Under the pieces are notes generated by a model. The model ran no database searches. It was not told where the DNA came from and was given only the letters and a program-made list of their open reading frames with translations. A DNA stretch of 64,000 nucleotides from Labia minor (taxonomy: Eukaryota; Arthropoda; Insecta; Dermaptera; Spongiphoridae): the NCBI GenBank assembly GCA_963082975.1, contig OY720350.1, positions 50,670,734-50,734,733 of the forward strand, given 5' to 3'. The position numbers and the translations under genes are program-made. Shown piece after piece: positions 39,586 to 53,289 of the stretch (positions are counted from its first letter, which is position 1; every line of letters starts with the position of its first letter).

Positions 39586-42500
39586 TTTTTAACTATAATT
39601 GTTTTAAAAAAGAACGTTCTCTCTATGAAATCAATGAAGATATTTAAGAAATCGGTGAAAAATGAATTTATTTGGCTTTAGAATCAGAAAATGAATAAAA
39701 TGATATATCAAAGATAATTTTATACCTCGTAATTAAAAAAGTAGGATTTTTACCTATAATTGTTTTAAAAAAGAACGTTCTCTCTATGAAATCAATGAAA
39801 ATATTTAAGAAATCGGTGAAAAATGAATTTATTTGGCTTTAGAATCAGAAAATGAATAAAATGATCTATCAAAGATAATTTTATCCCTATTAATTAAAAA
39901 AGTAGGATTTTTAACTATAATTGTTTTACAAAAAAACGTTCTCTCTATGAAATCAATGAAAATATTTAAGAAATCGGTGAAAAATGAATTTATTTGGCTT
40001 TAGAATCAGAAAATGAATAAAATGATATATCAAAGATAATTTTATCCCTATTAATTAAAAAAGTAGGATTTTTAACTCTAATTGTTTTAAAAAAGAACGT
40101 TCTCTCTATGAAATCAATGAAAATATTTAAGAAATCGGTGAAAAATGAATTTATTTGGCTTTAGAATCAGAAAATGAATAAAATGATTTATCAAAGATAA
40201 TTTTATACCTCGTAATTAAAAAAGTAGGATTTTTACCTATAATTGTTTTAAAAAAGAACGTTCTCTCTATGAAATCAATGAAAATATTTAAGAAATCGGT
40301 GAAAAATGAATTTATTTGGCTTTAGAATCAGAAAATGAATAAAATGATATATCAAAGATAATTTTATCCCTATTAATTAAAAAAGTAGGATTTTTAACTA
40401 TAATTGTTTTAAAAAAGTACGTTCTCTCTATGAAATCAATGAAAATATTTAAGAAATCGGTGAAAAATGAATTTATTTGGCTTTAGAATCAGAAAATGAA
40501 TAAAATGATCTATCAAAGATAATTTTATCCCTATTAATTAAAAAAGTAGGATTTTTACCTATAATTGTTTTAAAAAAGAACGTTCTCTCTATGAAATCAA
40601 TGAAAATATTTAAGAAATCGGTGAAAAATGAATTTATTTGGCTTTAGAATCAGAAAATGAATAAAATGATATATCAAAGATAATTTTATACCTCGTAATT
40701 AAAAAAGTAGGATTTTTACCTATAATTGTTTTAAAAAAGAACGTTCTCTCTATGAAATCAATGAAGATATTTAAGAAATCGGTGAAAAATGAATTTATTT
40801 GGCTTTAGAATCAGAAAATGAATAAAATGATATATCAAAGATAATTTTATACCTCGTAATTAAAAAAGTAGGATTTTTACCTATAATTGTTTGAAAAAAG
40901 AACGTTCTCTCTATGAAATCAATGAAAATATTTAAGAAATCGGTGAAAAATGAATTTATTTGGCTTTAGAATCAGAAAATGAATAAAATGATATATCAAA
41001 GATAAATTTATACCTCGTAATTAAAAAAGTAGGATTTTTAACTATAATTGTTTTAAAAATGTAAGTTCTCTCTATGAAATCAATGAAAATATTTAAGAAA
41101 TCGGTGAAAAATGAATTTATTTGGCTTTAGAATCAGAAAATGAATAAAATGATATATCAAAGATAATTTTATACCTCGTAATTAAAAAAGTAGGATTTTT
41201 ACCTATAATTGTTTTAAAAAAGAACGTTCTCTCTATGAAATCAATGAAAATATTTAAGAAATCGGTGAAAAATGAATTTATTTGGCTTTAGAATCAGAAA
41301 ATGAATAAAATGATATATTAAAGATAATTTTATACCTCGTAATTAAAAAAGTAGGATTTTTAACTATAATTGTTTTAAAAAAGAACGTTCTCTCTATGAA
41401 ATCAATGAAGATATTTAAGAAATCGGTGAAAAATGAATTTATTTGGCTTTAGAATCAGAAAATGAATAAAATGATATATCAAAGATAAATTTATACCTCG
41501 TAATTAAAAAAGTAGGATTTTTAACTATAATTGTTTTAAAAATGTAAGTTCTCTCTATGAAATCAATGAAAATATTTAAGAAATCGGTGAAAAATGAATT
41601 TATTTGGCTTTAGAATCAGAAAATGAATAAAATGATATATCAAAGATAATTTTATACCTCGTAATTAAAAAAGTAGGATTTTTACCTATAATTGTTTGAA
41701 AAAAGAACGTTCTCTCTATGAAATCAATGAAAATATTTAAGAAATCGGTGAAAAATGAATTTATTTGGCTTTAGAATCAGAAAATGAATAAAATGATATA
41801 TTAAAGATAATTTTATACCTCGTAATTAAAAAAGTAGGATTTTTAACTATAATTGTTTTAAAAAAGAACGTTCTCTCTATGAAATCAATGAAAATATTTA
41901 AGAAATCGGTGAAAAATGAATTTATTTGGCTTTAGAATCAGAAAATGAATAAAATGATATATCAAAGATAATTTTATCCCTATTAATTAAAAAAGTAGGA
42001 TTTTTACCTATAATTGTTTTAAAAAAGAACGTTCTCTCTATGAAATCAATGAAGATATTTAAGAAATCGGTGAAAAATGAATTTATTTGGCTTTAGAATC
42101 AGAAAATGAATAAAATGATATATCAAAGATAATTTTATACCTCGTAATTAAAAAAGTAGGATTTTTACCTATAATTGTTTTAAAAAAGAACATTCTCTCT
42201 ATGAAATCAATGAAAATATTTAAGAAATCGGTGAAAAATGAATTTATTTGGTTTTAGAATCAGAAAATGAATAAAATGATATATCAAAGATAATTTTATA
42301 CCTCGTAATTAAAAAAGTAGGATTTTTACCTATAATTGTTTTAAAAAAGAACGTTCTCTCTATGAAATCAATGAAAATATTTAAGAAATCGGTGAAAAAT
42401 GAATTTATTTGGCTTTAGAATCAGAAAATGAATAAAATGATATATCAAAGATAAATTTATACCTCGTAATTAAAAAAGTAGGATTTTTAACTATAATTGT

Positions 42501-42770
42501 TTTAAAAATGTAAGTTCTCTCTATGAAATCAATGAAAATATTTAAGAAATCGGTGAAAAATGAATTTATTTGGCTTTAGAATCAGAAAATGAATAAAATG
42601 ATATATCAAAGATAATTTTATACCTCGTAATTAAAAAAGTAGGATTTTTACCTATAATTGTTTTAAAAAAGAACGTTCTCTCTATGAAATCAATGAAAAT
42701 ATTTAAGAAATCGGTGAAAAATGAATTTATTTGGCTTTAGAATCAGAAAATGAATAAAATGATATATCAA
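39585..42770 (+). repeat. Mosaic stretch with three ATGTAAG monomers
   Basis: About 20 monomers. The first part (about 39780-40507) is a third partial copy of 22550-23280 at 17227 bp (107 monomers), with AGTACGTTC at 40417. Then ATGTAAG monomers occur at 41059, 41542 and 42508, spaced 3 and 6 monomers apart, each preceded by a GATAAATTTATACC monomer. ATATTAAAGATA (about 41316 and 41798) and one AACATTCTC (about 42190, loss of the CpG) are also here. The 3-monomer spacing suggests a local 3-mer expansion. Confidence 0.75.
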
Positions 42771-44855
42771 AGATAATTTTATCCCTATTAATTAAAAAAG
42801 TAGGATTTTTAACTCTAATTGTTTTAAAAAAGAACGTTCTCTCTATGAAATCAATGAAAATATTTAAGAAATCGGTGAAAAATGAATTTATTTGGCTTTA
42901 GAATCAGAAAATGAATAAAATGATATATCAAAGATAATTTTATACCTCGTAATTAAAAAAGTAGGATTTTTAACTATAATTGTTTTAAAAAAGAACGTTC
43001 TCTCTATGAAATCAATGAAGATATTTAAGAAATCGGTGAAAAATGAATTTATTTGGCTTTAGAATCAGAAAATGAATAAAATGATATATCAAAGATAATT
43101 TTATCCCTATTAATTAAAAAAGTAGGATTTTTAACTCTAATTGTTTTAAAAAAGAACGTTCTCTCTATGAAATCAATGAAAATATTTAAGAAATCGGTGA
43201 AAAATGAATTTATTTGGCTTTAGAATCAGAAAATGAATAAAATGATTTATCAAAGATAATTTTATACCTCGTAATTAAAAAAGTAGGATTTTTACCTATA
43301 ATTGTTTGAAAAAAGAACGTTCTCTCTATGAAATCAATGAAAATATTTAAGAAATCGGTGAAAAATGAATTTATTTGGCTTTAGAATCAGAAAATGAATA
43401 AAATGATATATCAAAGATAATTTTATACCTCGTAATTAAAAAAGTAGGATTTTTACCTATAATTGTTTTAAAAAAGAACGTTCTCTCTATGAAATCAATG
43501 AAAATATTTAAGAAATCGGTGAAAAATGAATTTATTTGGCTTTAGAATCAGAAAATGAATAAAATGATATATCAAAGATAATTTTATCCCTATTAATTAA
43601 AAAAGTAGGATTTTTAACTCTAATTGTTTTAAAAAAGAACGTTCTCTCTATGAAATCAATGAAAATATTTAAGAAATCGGTGAAAAATGAATTTATTTGG
43701 CTTTAGAATCAGAAAATGAATAAAATGATATATCAAAGATAATTTTATACCTCGTAATTAAAAAAGTAGGATTTTTAACTATAATTGTTTTAAAAAAGAA
43801 CGTTCTCTCTATGAAATCAATGAAGATATTTAAGAAATCGGTGAAAAATGAACTTATTTGGCTTTAGAATCAGAAAATGAATAAAATGATATATCAAAGA
43901 TAATTTTATCCCTATTAATTAAAAAAGTAGGATTTTTAACTCTAATTGTTTTAAAAAAGAACGTTCTCTCTATGAAATCAATGAAAATATTTAAGAAATC
44001 GGTGAAAAATGAATTTATTTGGCTTTAGAATCAGAAAATGAATAAAATGATTTATCAAAGATAATTTTATACCTCGTAATTAAAAAAGTAGGATTTTTAC
44101 CTATAATTGTTTGAAAAAAGAACGTTCTCTCTATGAAATCAATGAAAATATTTAAGAAATCGGTGAAAAATGAATTTATTTGGCTTTAGAATCAGAAAAT
44201 GAATAAAATGATATATCAAAGATAATTTTATACCTCGTAATTAAAAAAGTAGGATTTTTACCTATAATTGTTTTAAAAAAGAACGTTCTCTCTATGAAAT
44301 CAATGAAAATATTTAAGAAATCGGTGAAAAATGAATTTATTTGGCTTTAGAATCAGAAAATGAATAAAATGATATATCAAAGATAATTTTATACCTCGTA
44401 ATTAAAAAAGTAGGATTTTTAACTATAATTGTTTTAAAAAAGAACGTTCTCTCTATGAAATCAATGAAGATATTTAAGAAATCGGTGAAAAATGAATTTA
44501 TTTGGCTTTAGAATCAGAAAATGAATAAAATGATATATCAAAGATAATTTTATACCTCGTAATTAAAAAAGTAGGACTTTTACCTATAATTGTTTTAAAA
44601 AAGAACGTTCTCTCTATGAAATCAATGAAAATATTTAAGAAATCGGTGAAAAATGAATTTATTTGGCTTTAGAATCAGAAAATGAATAAAATGATATATC
44701 AAAGATAATTTTATACCTCGTAATTAAAAAAGTAGGATTTTTAACTATAATTGTTTTAAAAAAGAACGTTCTCTCTATGAAATCAATGAAAATATTTAAG
44801 AAATCGGTGAAAAATGAATTTATTTGGCTTTAGAATCAGAAAATGAATAAAATGA
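42770..44855 (+). repeat. Duplicated block, copy 2 (~2.1 kb; pair at 28.8-30.9 kb)
   Basis: Ordered markers match 28765-30850 at exactly 14007 bp (see that entry). The only private change noticed is GAACTTATTTGG (about 43850) against the usual GAATTTATTTGG. The right part overlaps the start of the 9-mer duplication at 44.27 kb, so that event either followed or incorporated this block. Confidence 0.85.
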
Positions 44856-47360
44856 TATATCAAAGATAATTTTATCCCTATTAATTAAAAAAGTAGGATT
44901 TTTAACTATAATTGTTTTAAAAAAGAACGTTCTCTCTATGAAATCAATGAAAATATTTAAGAAATCGGTGAAAAATGAATTTATTTGGCTTTAGAATCAG
45001 AAAATGAATAAAATGATATATCAAAGATAATTTTATACCTCGTAATTAAAAAAGTAGGATTTTTAACTATAATTGTTTTAAAAAAGAACGTTCTCTCTAT
45101 GAAATCAATGAAAATATTTAAGAAATCGGTGAAAAATGAATTTATTTGGCTTTAGAATCAGAAAATGAATAAAATGATATATCAAAGATAATTTTATCCC
45201 TATTAATTAAAAAAGTAGGATTTTTAACTATAATTGTTTTAAAAAAGAACGTTCTCTCTATGAAATCAATGAAAATATTTAAGAAATCGGTGAAAAATGA
45301 ATTTATTTGGCTTTAGAATCAGAAAATGAATAAAATGATATATCAAAGATAATTTTATACCTCGTAATTAAAAAAGTAGGATTTTTAACTATAATTGTTT
45401 TAAAAAAGAACGTTCTCTCTATGAAATCAATGAAGATATTTAAGAAATCGGTGAAAAATGAATTTATTTGGCTTTAGAATCAGAAAATGAATAAAATGAT
45501 ATATCAAAGATAATTTTATACCTCGTAATTAAAAAAGTAGGATTTTTAACTATAATTGTTTTAAAAAAGAACGTTCTCTCTATGAAATCAATGAAGATAT
45601 TTAAGAAATTGGTGAAAAATGAATTTATTTGGCTTTAGAATCAGAAAATGAATAAAATGATATATCAAAGATAATTTTATACCTCGTAATTAAAAAAGTA
45701 GGACTTTTAACTATAATTGTTTTAAAAAAGAACGTTCTCTCTATGAAATCAATGAAAATATTTAAGAAATCGGTGAAAAATGAATTTATTTGGCTTTAGA
45801 ATCAGAAAATGAATAAAATGATATATCAAAGATAATTTTATACCTCGTAATTAAAAAAGTAGGATTTTTAACTATAATTGTTTTAAAAAAGAACGTTCTC
45901 TCTATGAAATCAATGAAGATATTTAAGAAATCGGTGAAAAATGAATTTATTTGGCTTTAGAATCAGAAAATGAATAAAATGATATATCAAAGATAATTTT
46001 ATACCTCGTAATTAAAAAAGTAGGACTTTTACCTATAATTGTTTTAAAAAAGAACGTTCTCTCTATGAAATCAATGAAAATATTTAAGAAATCGGTGAAA
46101 AATGAATTTATTTGGCTTTAGAATCAGAAAATGAATAAAATGATATATCAAAGATAATTTTATACCTCGTAATTAAAAAAGTAGGATTTTTAACTATAAT
46201 TGTTTTAAAAAAGAACGTTCTCTCTATGAAATCAATGAAAATATTTAAGAAATCGGTGAAAAATGAATTTATTTGGCTTTAGAATCAGAAAATGAATAAA
46301 ATGATATATCAAAGATAATTTTATCCCTATTAATTAAAAAAGTAGGATTTTTAACTATAATTGTTTTAAAAAAGAACGTTCTCTCTATGAAATCAATGAA
46401 AATATTTAAGAAATCGGTGAAAAATGAATTTATTTGGCTTTAGAATCAGAAAATGAATAAAATGATATATCAAAGATAATTTTATACCTCGTAATTAAAA
46501 AAGTAGGATTTTTAACTATAATTGTTTTAAAAAAGAACGTTCTCTCTATGAAATCAATGAAAATATTTAAGAAATCGGTGAAAAATGAATTTATTTGGCT
46601 TTAGAATCAGAAAATGAATAAAATGATATATCAAAGATAATTTTATCCCTATTAATTAAAAAAGTAGGATTTTTAACTATAATTGTTTTAAAAAAGAACG
46701 TTCTCTCTATGAAATCAATGAAAATATTTAAGAAATCGGTGAAAAATGAATTTATTTGGCTTTAGAATCAGAAAATGAATAAAATGATATATCAAAGATA
46801 ATTTTATACCTCGTAATTAAAAAAGTAGGATTTTTAACTATAATTGTTTTAAAAAAGAACGTTCTCTCTATGAAATCAATGAAGATATTTAAGAAATCGG
46901 TGAAAAATGAATTTATTTGGCTTTAGAATCAGAAAATGAATAAAATGATATATCAAAGATAATTTTATACCTCGTAATTAAAAAAGTAGGATTTTTAACT
47001 ATAATTGTTTTAAAAAAGAACGTTCTCTCTATGAAATCAATGAAGATATTTAAGAAATTGGTGAAAAATGAATTTATTTGGCTTTAGAATCAGAAAATGA
47101 ATAAAATGATATATCAAAGATAATTTTATACCTCGTAATTAAAAAAGTAGGACTTTTAACTATAATTGTTTTAAAAAAGAACGTTCTCTCTATGAAATCA
47201 ATGAAAATATTTAAGAAATCGGTGAAAAATGAATTTATTTGGCTTTAGAATCAGAAAATGAATAAAATGATATATCAAAGATAATTTTATACCTCGTAAT
47301 TAAAAAAGTAGGATTTTTAACTATAATTGTTTTAAAAAAGAACGTTCTCTCTATGAAATC
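44270..47360 (+). repeat. Tandem 9-mer (1449 bp) higher-order repeat
   Basis: Position x matches x+1449 from about 44270 to 45905. Paired markers are GTAGGACTTTTACC (44572/46021), AAATTGGTG (45604/47053) and GGACTTTTAAC (about 45700/47149). GAAGATA and TATCCCTAT monomers alternate in the same order in both copies. No private difference was noticed, which suggests a recent duplication. Confidence 0.85.
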
Positions 47361-49110
47361 AATGAAAATATTTAAGAAATCGGTGAAAAATGAATTTATT
47401 TGGCTTTAGAATGAGAAAATGAATAAAATGATATATCAAAGATAATTTTATCCCTATTAATTAAAAAAGTAGGATTTTTACCTATAATTGTTTTAAAAAA
47501 GAACGTTCTCTCTATGAAATCAATGAAAATATTTAAGAAATCGGTGAAAAATGAATTTATTTGGCTTTAGAATCAGAAAATGAATAAAATGATATATCAA
47601 AGATAATTTTATACCTCGTAATTAAAAAAGTAGGATTTTTAACTATAATTGTTTTAAAAAAGAACGTTCTCTCTATGAAATCAATGAAGATATTTAAGAA
47701 ATCGGTGAAAAATGAATTTATTTGGCTTTAGAATCAGAAAATGAATAAAATGATATATCAAAGATAATTTTATACCTCGTAATTAAAAAAGTAGGACTTT
47801 TACCTATAATTGTTTTAAAAAAGAACGTTCTCTCTATGAAATCAATGAAAATATTTAAGAAATCGGTGAAAAATGAATTTATTTGGCTTTAGAATCAGAA
47901 AATGAATAAAATGATATATCAAAGATAATTTTATACCTCGTAATTAAAAAAGTAGGATTTTTAACTATAATTGTTTTAAAAAAGAACGTTCTCTCTATGA
48001 AATCAATGAAAATATTTAAGAAATCGGTGAAAAATGAATTTATTTGGCTTTAGAATCAGAAAATGAATAAAATGATATATCAAAGATAATTTTATCCCTA
48101 TTAATTAAAAAAGTAGGATTTTTAACTATAATTGTTTTAAAAAAGAACGTTCTCTCTATGAAATCAATGAAAATATTTAAGAAATCGGTGAAAAATGAAT
48201 TTATTTGGCTTTAGAATCAGAAAATGAATAAAATGATATATCAAAGATAATTTTATACCTCGTAATTAAAAAAGTAGGATTTTTAACTATAATTGTTTTA
48301 AAAAAGAACGTTCTCTCTATGAAATCAATGAAAATATTTAAGAAATCGGTGAAAAATGAATTTATTTGGCTTTAGAATGAGAAAATGAATAAAATGATAT
48401 ATCAAAGATAATTTTATACCTCGTAATTAAAAAAGTAGGATTTTTAACTATAATTGTTTTAAAAAAGAACGTTCTCTCTATGAAATCAATGAAAATATTT
48501 AAGAAATCGGTGAAAAATGAATTTATTTGGCTTTAGAATGAGAAAATGAATAAAATGATATATCAAAGATAATTTTATCCCTATTAATTAAAAAAGTAGG
48601 ATTTTTACCTATAATTGTTTTAAAAAAGAACGTTCTCTCTATGAAATCAATGAAAATATTTAAGAAATCGGTGAAAAATGAATTTATTTGGCTTTAGAAT
48701 GAGAAAATGAATAAAATGATATATCAAAGATAATTTTATACCTCGTAATTAAAAAAGTAGGATTTTTAACTATAATTGTTTTAAAAAAGAACGTTCTCTC
48801 TATGAAATCAATGAAGATATTTAAGAAATCGGTGAAAAATGAATTTATTTGGCTTTAGAATCAGAAAATGAATAAAATGATATATCAAAGATAATTTTAT
48901 ACCTCGTAATTAAAAAAGTAGGACTTTTACCTATAATTGTTTTAAAAAAGAACGTTCTCTCTATGAAATCAATGAAAATATTTAAGAAATCGGTGAAAAA
49001 TGAATTTATTTGGCTTTAGAATCAGAAAATGAATAAAATGATATATCAAAGATAATTTTATCCCTATTAATTAAAAAAGTAGGATTTTTACCTATAATTG
49101 TTTTAAAAAA
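47360..49110 (+). repeat. Ordinary stretch with AGAATGAGAA monomers
   Basis: About 11 monomers. The substitution AGAATGAGAA in place of AGAATCAGAA appears at about 47409 and then in three consecutive monomers near 48375, 48537 and 48698. That is what local conversion or single-monomer duplication of a variant would leave. GTAGGACTTTT recurs at about 47792 and 48921. No gene is visible. Confidence 0.78.
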
Positions 49111-50050
49111 GAACGTTCTCTCTATGAAATCAATGAAAATATTTAAGAAATCGGTGAAAAATGAATTTATTTGGCTTTAGAATCAGAAAATGAATAAAAT
49201 GATATATCAAAGATAATTTTATACCTCGTAATTAAAAAAGTAGGATTTTTAACTCTAATTGTTTTAAAAAAGAACGTTCTCTCTATGAAATCAATGAAAA
49301 TATTTATGAAATCGGTGAAAAATGAATTTATTTGGCTTTAGAATCAGAAAATGAATAAAATGATATATCAAAGATAATTTTATCCCTATTAATTAAAAAA
49401 GTAGGATTTTTAACTCTAATTGTTTTAAAAAAGAACGTTCTCTCTATGAAATCAATGAAAATATTTAAGAAATCGGTGAAAAATGAATTTATTTGGCTTT
49501 AGAATCAGAAAATGAATAAAATGATATATCAAAGATAATTTTATCCCTATTAATTAAAAAAGTAGGATTTTTAACTCTAATTGTTTTAAAAAAGAACGTT
49601 CTCTCTATGAAATCAATGAAAATATTTAAGAAATCGGTGAAAAATGAATTTATTTGGCTTTAGAATCAGAAAATGAATAAAATGATATATCAAAGATAAT
49701 TTTATACCTCGTAATTAAAAAAGTAGGATTTTTAACTCTAATTGTTTTAAAAAGAACGTTCTCTCTATGAAATCAATGAAAATATTTATGAAATCGGTGA
49801 AAAATGAATTTATTTGGCTTTAGAATCAGAAAATGAATAAAATGATATATCAAAGATAATTTTATCCCTATTAATTAAAAAAGTAGGATTTTTAACTCTA
49901 ATTGTTTTAAAAAAGAACGTTCTCTCTATGAAATCAATGAAAATATTTAAGAAATCGGTGAAAAATGAATTTATTTGGCTTTAGAATCAGAAAATGAATA
50001 AAATGATATATCAAAGATAATTTTATCCCTATTAATTAAAAAAGTAGGAT
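49110..50050 (+). repeat. Tandem 3-mer with TATTTATGAAAT marker
   Basis: TATTTATGAAA in place of TATTTAAGAAA is found at 49301 and 49783, which is 482 bp (three monomers less one base). The missing base is in the A run at about 49750 (five A, usually six). The order of monomer types (TATACCTCG with AACTCTA, then two TATCCCTAT) is the same in both units. Confidence 0.78.
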
Positions 50051-51850
50051 TTTTACCTATAATTGTTTTAAAAAAGAACGTTCTCTCTATGAAATCAATG
50101 AAAATATTTAAGAAATCGGTGAAAAATGAATTTATTTGGCTTTAGAATCAGAAAATGAATAAAATGATATATCAAAGATAATTTTATCCCTATTAATTAA
50201 AAAAGTACGATTTTTAACTCTAATTGTTTTAAAAAAGAACGTTCTCTCTATGAAATCAATGAAAATATTTAAGAAATCGGTGAAAAATGAATTTATTTGG
50301 CTTTAGAATCAGAAAATGAATAAAATGATCTATCAAAGATAATTTTATCCCTATTAATTAAAAAAGTAGGATTTTTAACAATAATTCTTTTAAAAAAGAA
50401 CGTTCTCTCTATGAAATCAATGAAAATATTTAAGAAATCGGTGAAAAATGAATTTATTTGGCTTTAGAATCAGAAAATGAATAAAATGATATATCAAAGA
50501 TAATTTTATCCCTATTAATTAAAAAAGTAAGATTTTTAAATCTAATTGTTTTAAAAAAGAACGTTCTCTCTATGAAATCAATGAAAATATTTAAGAAATC
50601 GGTGAAAAATGAATTTATTTGGCTTTAGAATCAGAAAATGAATAAAATCATCTATCAAAGATAATTTTATCCCTATTAATTAAAAAAGTACGATTTTTAA
50701 CTCTAATTGTTTTAAAAAAGAACGTTCTCTCTATGAAATCAATGAAAATATTTAAGAAATCGGTGAAAAATGAATTTATTTGGCTTTAGAATCAGAAAAT
50801 GAATAAAATGATATATCAAAGATAATTTTATCCCTATTAATTAAAAAAGTAGGATTTTTAACTATAATTGTTTTAAAAAAGAACGTTCTCTCTATGAAAT
50901 CAATGAAAATATTTAAGAAATCGGTGAAAAATGAATTTATTTGGCTTTAGAATCAGAAAATGAATAAAATGATATATCAAAGATAATTTTATACCTCGTA
51001 ATTAAAAAAGTAGGATTTTTAACTATAATTGTTTTAAAAAAGAACGTTCTCTCTATGAAATCAATGAAAATATTTAAGAAATCGGTGAAAAATGAATTTA
51101 TTTGGCTTTAGAATGAGAAAATGAATAAAATGATATATCAAAGATAATTTTATCCCTATTAATTAAAAAAGTAGGATTTTTACCTATAATTGTTTTAAAA
51201 AAGAACGTTCTCTCTATGAAATCAATGAAAATATTTAAGAAATCGGTGAAAAATGAATTTATTTGGCTTTAGAATCAGAAAATGAATAAAATGATATATC
51301 AAAGATAATTTTATCCCTATTAATTAAAAAAGTAGGATTTTTACCTATAATTGTTTTAAAAAAGAACGTTCTCTCTATGAAATCAATGAAAATATTTAAG
51401 AAATCGGTGAAAAATGAATTTATTTGGCTTTAGAATCAGAAAATGAATAAAATGATATATCAAAGATAATTTTATCCCTATTAATTAAAAAAGTAGGATT
51501 TTTTAACTATAATTGTTTTAAAAAAGTACGTTCTCTCTATGAAATCAATGAAAATATTTAAGAAATCGGTGAAAAATGAATTTATTTGGCTTTAGAATCA
51601 GAAAATGAATAAAATGATTTATCAAAGATAATTTTATCCCTATTAATTAAAAAAGTAGGATTTTTAACTATAATTGTTTTAAAAAAGAACGTTCTCTCTA
51701 TGAAATCAATGAAAATATTTAAGAAATCGGTGAAAAATGAATTTATTTGGCTTTAGAATCATAAAATGAATAAAATGATATATCAAAGATAATTTTATAC
51801 CTCGTAATTAAAAAAGTAGGATTTTTACCTATAATTGTTTTAAAAAAGAA
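50050..51850 (+). repeat. Mosaic stretch with private variants
   Basis: About 11 monomers, mainly TATCCCTAT type. Private changes include GTACGATTTTT (about 50206 and 50688), AACAATAATTC (about 50377), GTAAGATTTTTAAATC (about 50527), AAAATCATCTATC (about 50645), a one-base insertion giving a T6 run at about 51498, and GAATCATAAAAT (about 51757). The segment 50.88-51.53 kb is echoed at 54.26-54.91 kb, 21 monomers on, through AGAATGAGAA and AGTACGTTC. Confidence 0.75.
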
Positions 51851-52470
51851 CGTTCTCTCTATGAAATCAATGAAAATATTTAAGAAATCGGTGAAAAATG
51901 AATTTATTTGGCTTTAGAATCAGAAAATGAATAAAATGATATATCAAAAATAATTTTATACCTATTAATTAAAAAAGTAGGATTTTTAACTCTAATTGTT
52001 TTAAAAAAGAACGTTCTCTCTATGAAATCAATGAAAATATTTAAGAAATCGGTGAAAAATGAATTTATTTGGCTTTAGAATCAGAAAATGAATAAAATGA
52101 TCTATCAAAGATAATTTTATCCCTATTAATTAAAAAAGTAGGATTTTTAACTATAATTGTTTTACAAAAAAACGTTCTCTCTATGAAATCAATGAAAATA
52201 TTTAAGAAATCGGTGAAAAATGAATTTATTTGGCTTTAGAATCAGAAAATGAATAAAATGATATATCAAAGATAATTTTATACCTCGTAATTAAAAAAGT
52301 AGGATTTTTACCTATAATTGTTTTAAAAAAGAACGTTCTCTCTATGAAATCAATGAAAATATTTAAGAAATCGGTGAAAAATGAATTTATTTGGCTTTAG
52401 AATCAGAAAATGAATAAAATGATATATCAAAAATAATTTTATCCCTATTAATTAAAAAAGTAGGATTTTT
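51850..52470 (+). repeat. Four-monomer block repeated at 56.35-56.96 kb
   Basis: The rare double variant ATCAAAAATAATTTTATACC with CTATTAATT (51941) recurs at 56449, 4508 bp (28 monomers) on. In both places it is followed by a GATCTATC/TTTTACAAAA monomer, a TATACCTCG monomer and another ATCAAAAATAA monomer. TATACCTAT is an intermediate between the two main subtypes and could be a recombinant between them. Confidence 0.75.
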
Positions 52471-53289
52471 AACTATAATTGTTTTAAAAAAGAACGTTCT
52501 CTCTATGAAATCAATGAAAATATTTAAGAAATCGGTGAAAAATGAATTTATTTGGCTTTAGAATCAGAAAATGAATAAAATGATATATCAAAGATAATTT
52601 TATACCTCGTAATTAAAAAAGTAGGATTTTTACCTATAATTGTTTTAAAAAAGAACGTTCTCTCTATGAAATCAATGAAAATATTTAAGAAATCGGTGAA
52701 AAATGAATTTATTTGGCTTTAGAATCAGAAAATGAATAAAATGATATATCAAAGATAATTTTATACCTCGTAATTAAAAAAGTAGGATTTTTACCTATAA
52801 TTGTTTTAAAAAAGAACGTTCTCTCTATGAAATCAATGAAAATATTTAAGAAATCAGTGAAAAATGAATTTATTTGGCTTTAGAATCAGAAAATGAATAA
52901 AATGATATATCAAAGATAATTTTATACCTCGTAATTAAAAAAGTAGGATTTTTACCTATAATTGTTTTAAAAAAGAACGTTCTCTCTATGAAATCAATGA
53001 AAATATTTAAGAAATCGGTGAAAAATGAATTTATTTGGCTTTAGAATCAGAAAATGAATAAAATGATATATCAAAGATAATTTTATCCCTATTAATTAAA
53101 AAAGTAGGATTTTTAACTCTAATTGTTTTAAAAAAGAACGTTCTCTCTATGAAATCAATGAAAATATTTAAGAAATCGGTGAAAAATGAATTTATTTGGC
53201 TTTAGAATCAGAAAATGAATAAAATGATATATCAAAGATAATTTTATCCCTATTAATTAAAAAAGTAGGATTTTTAACTCTAATTGTTT

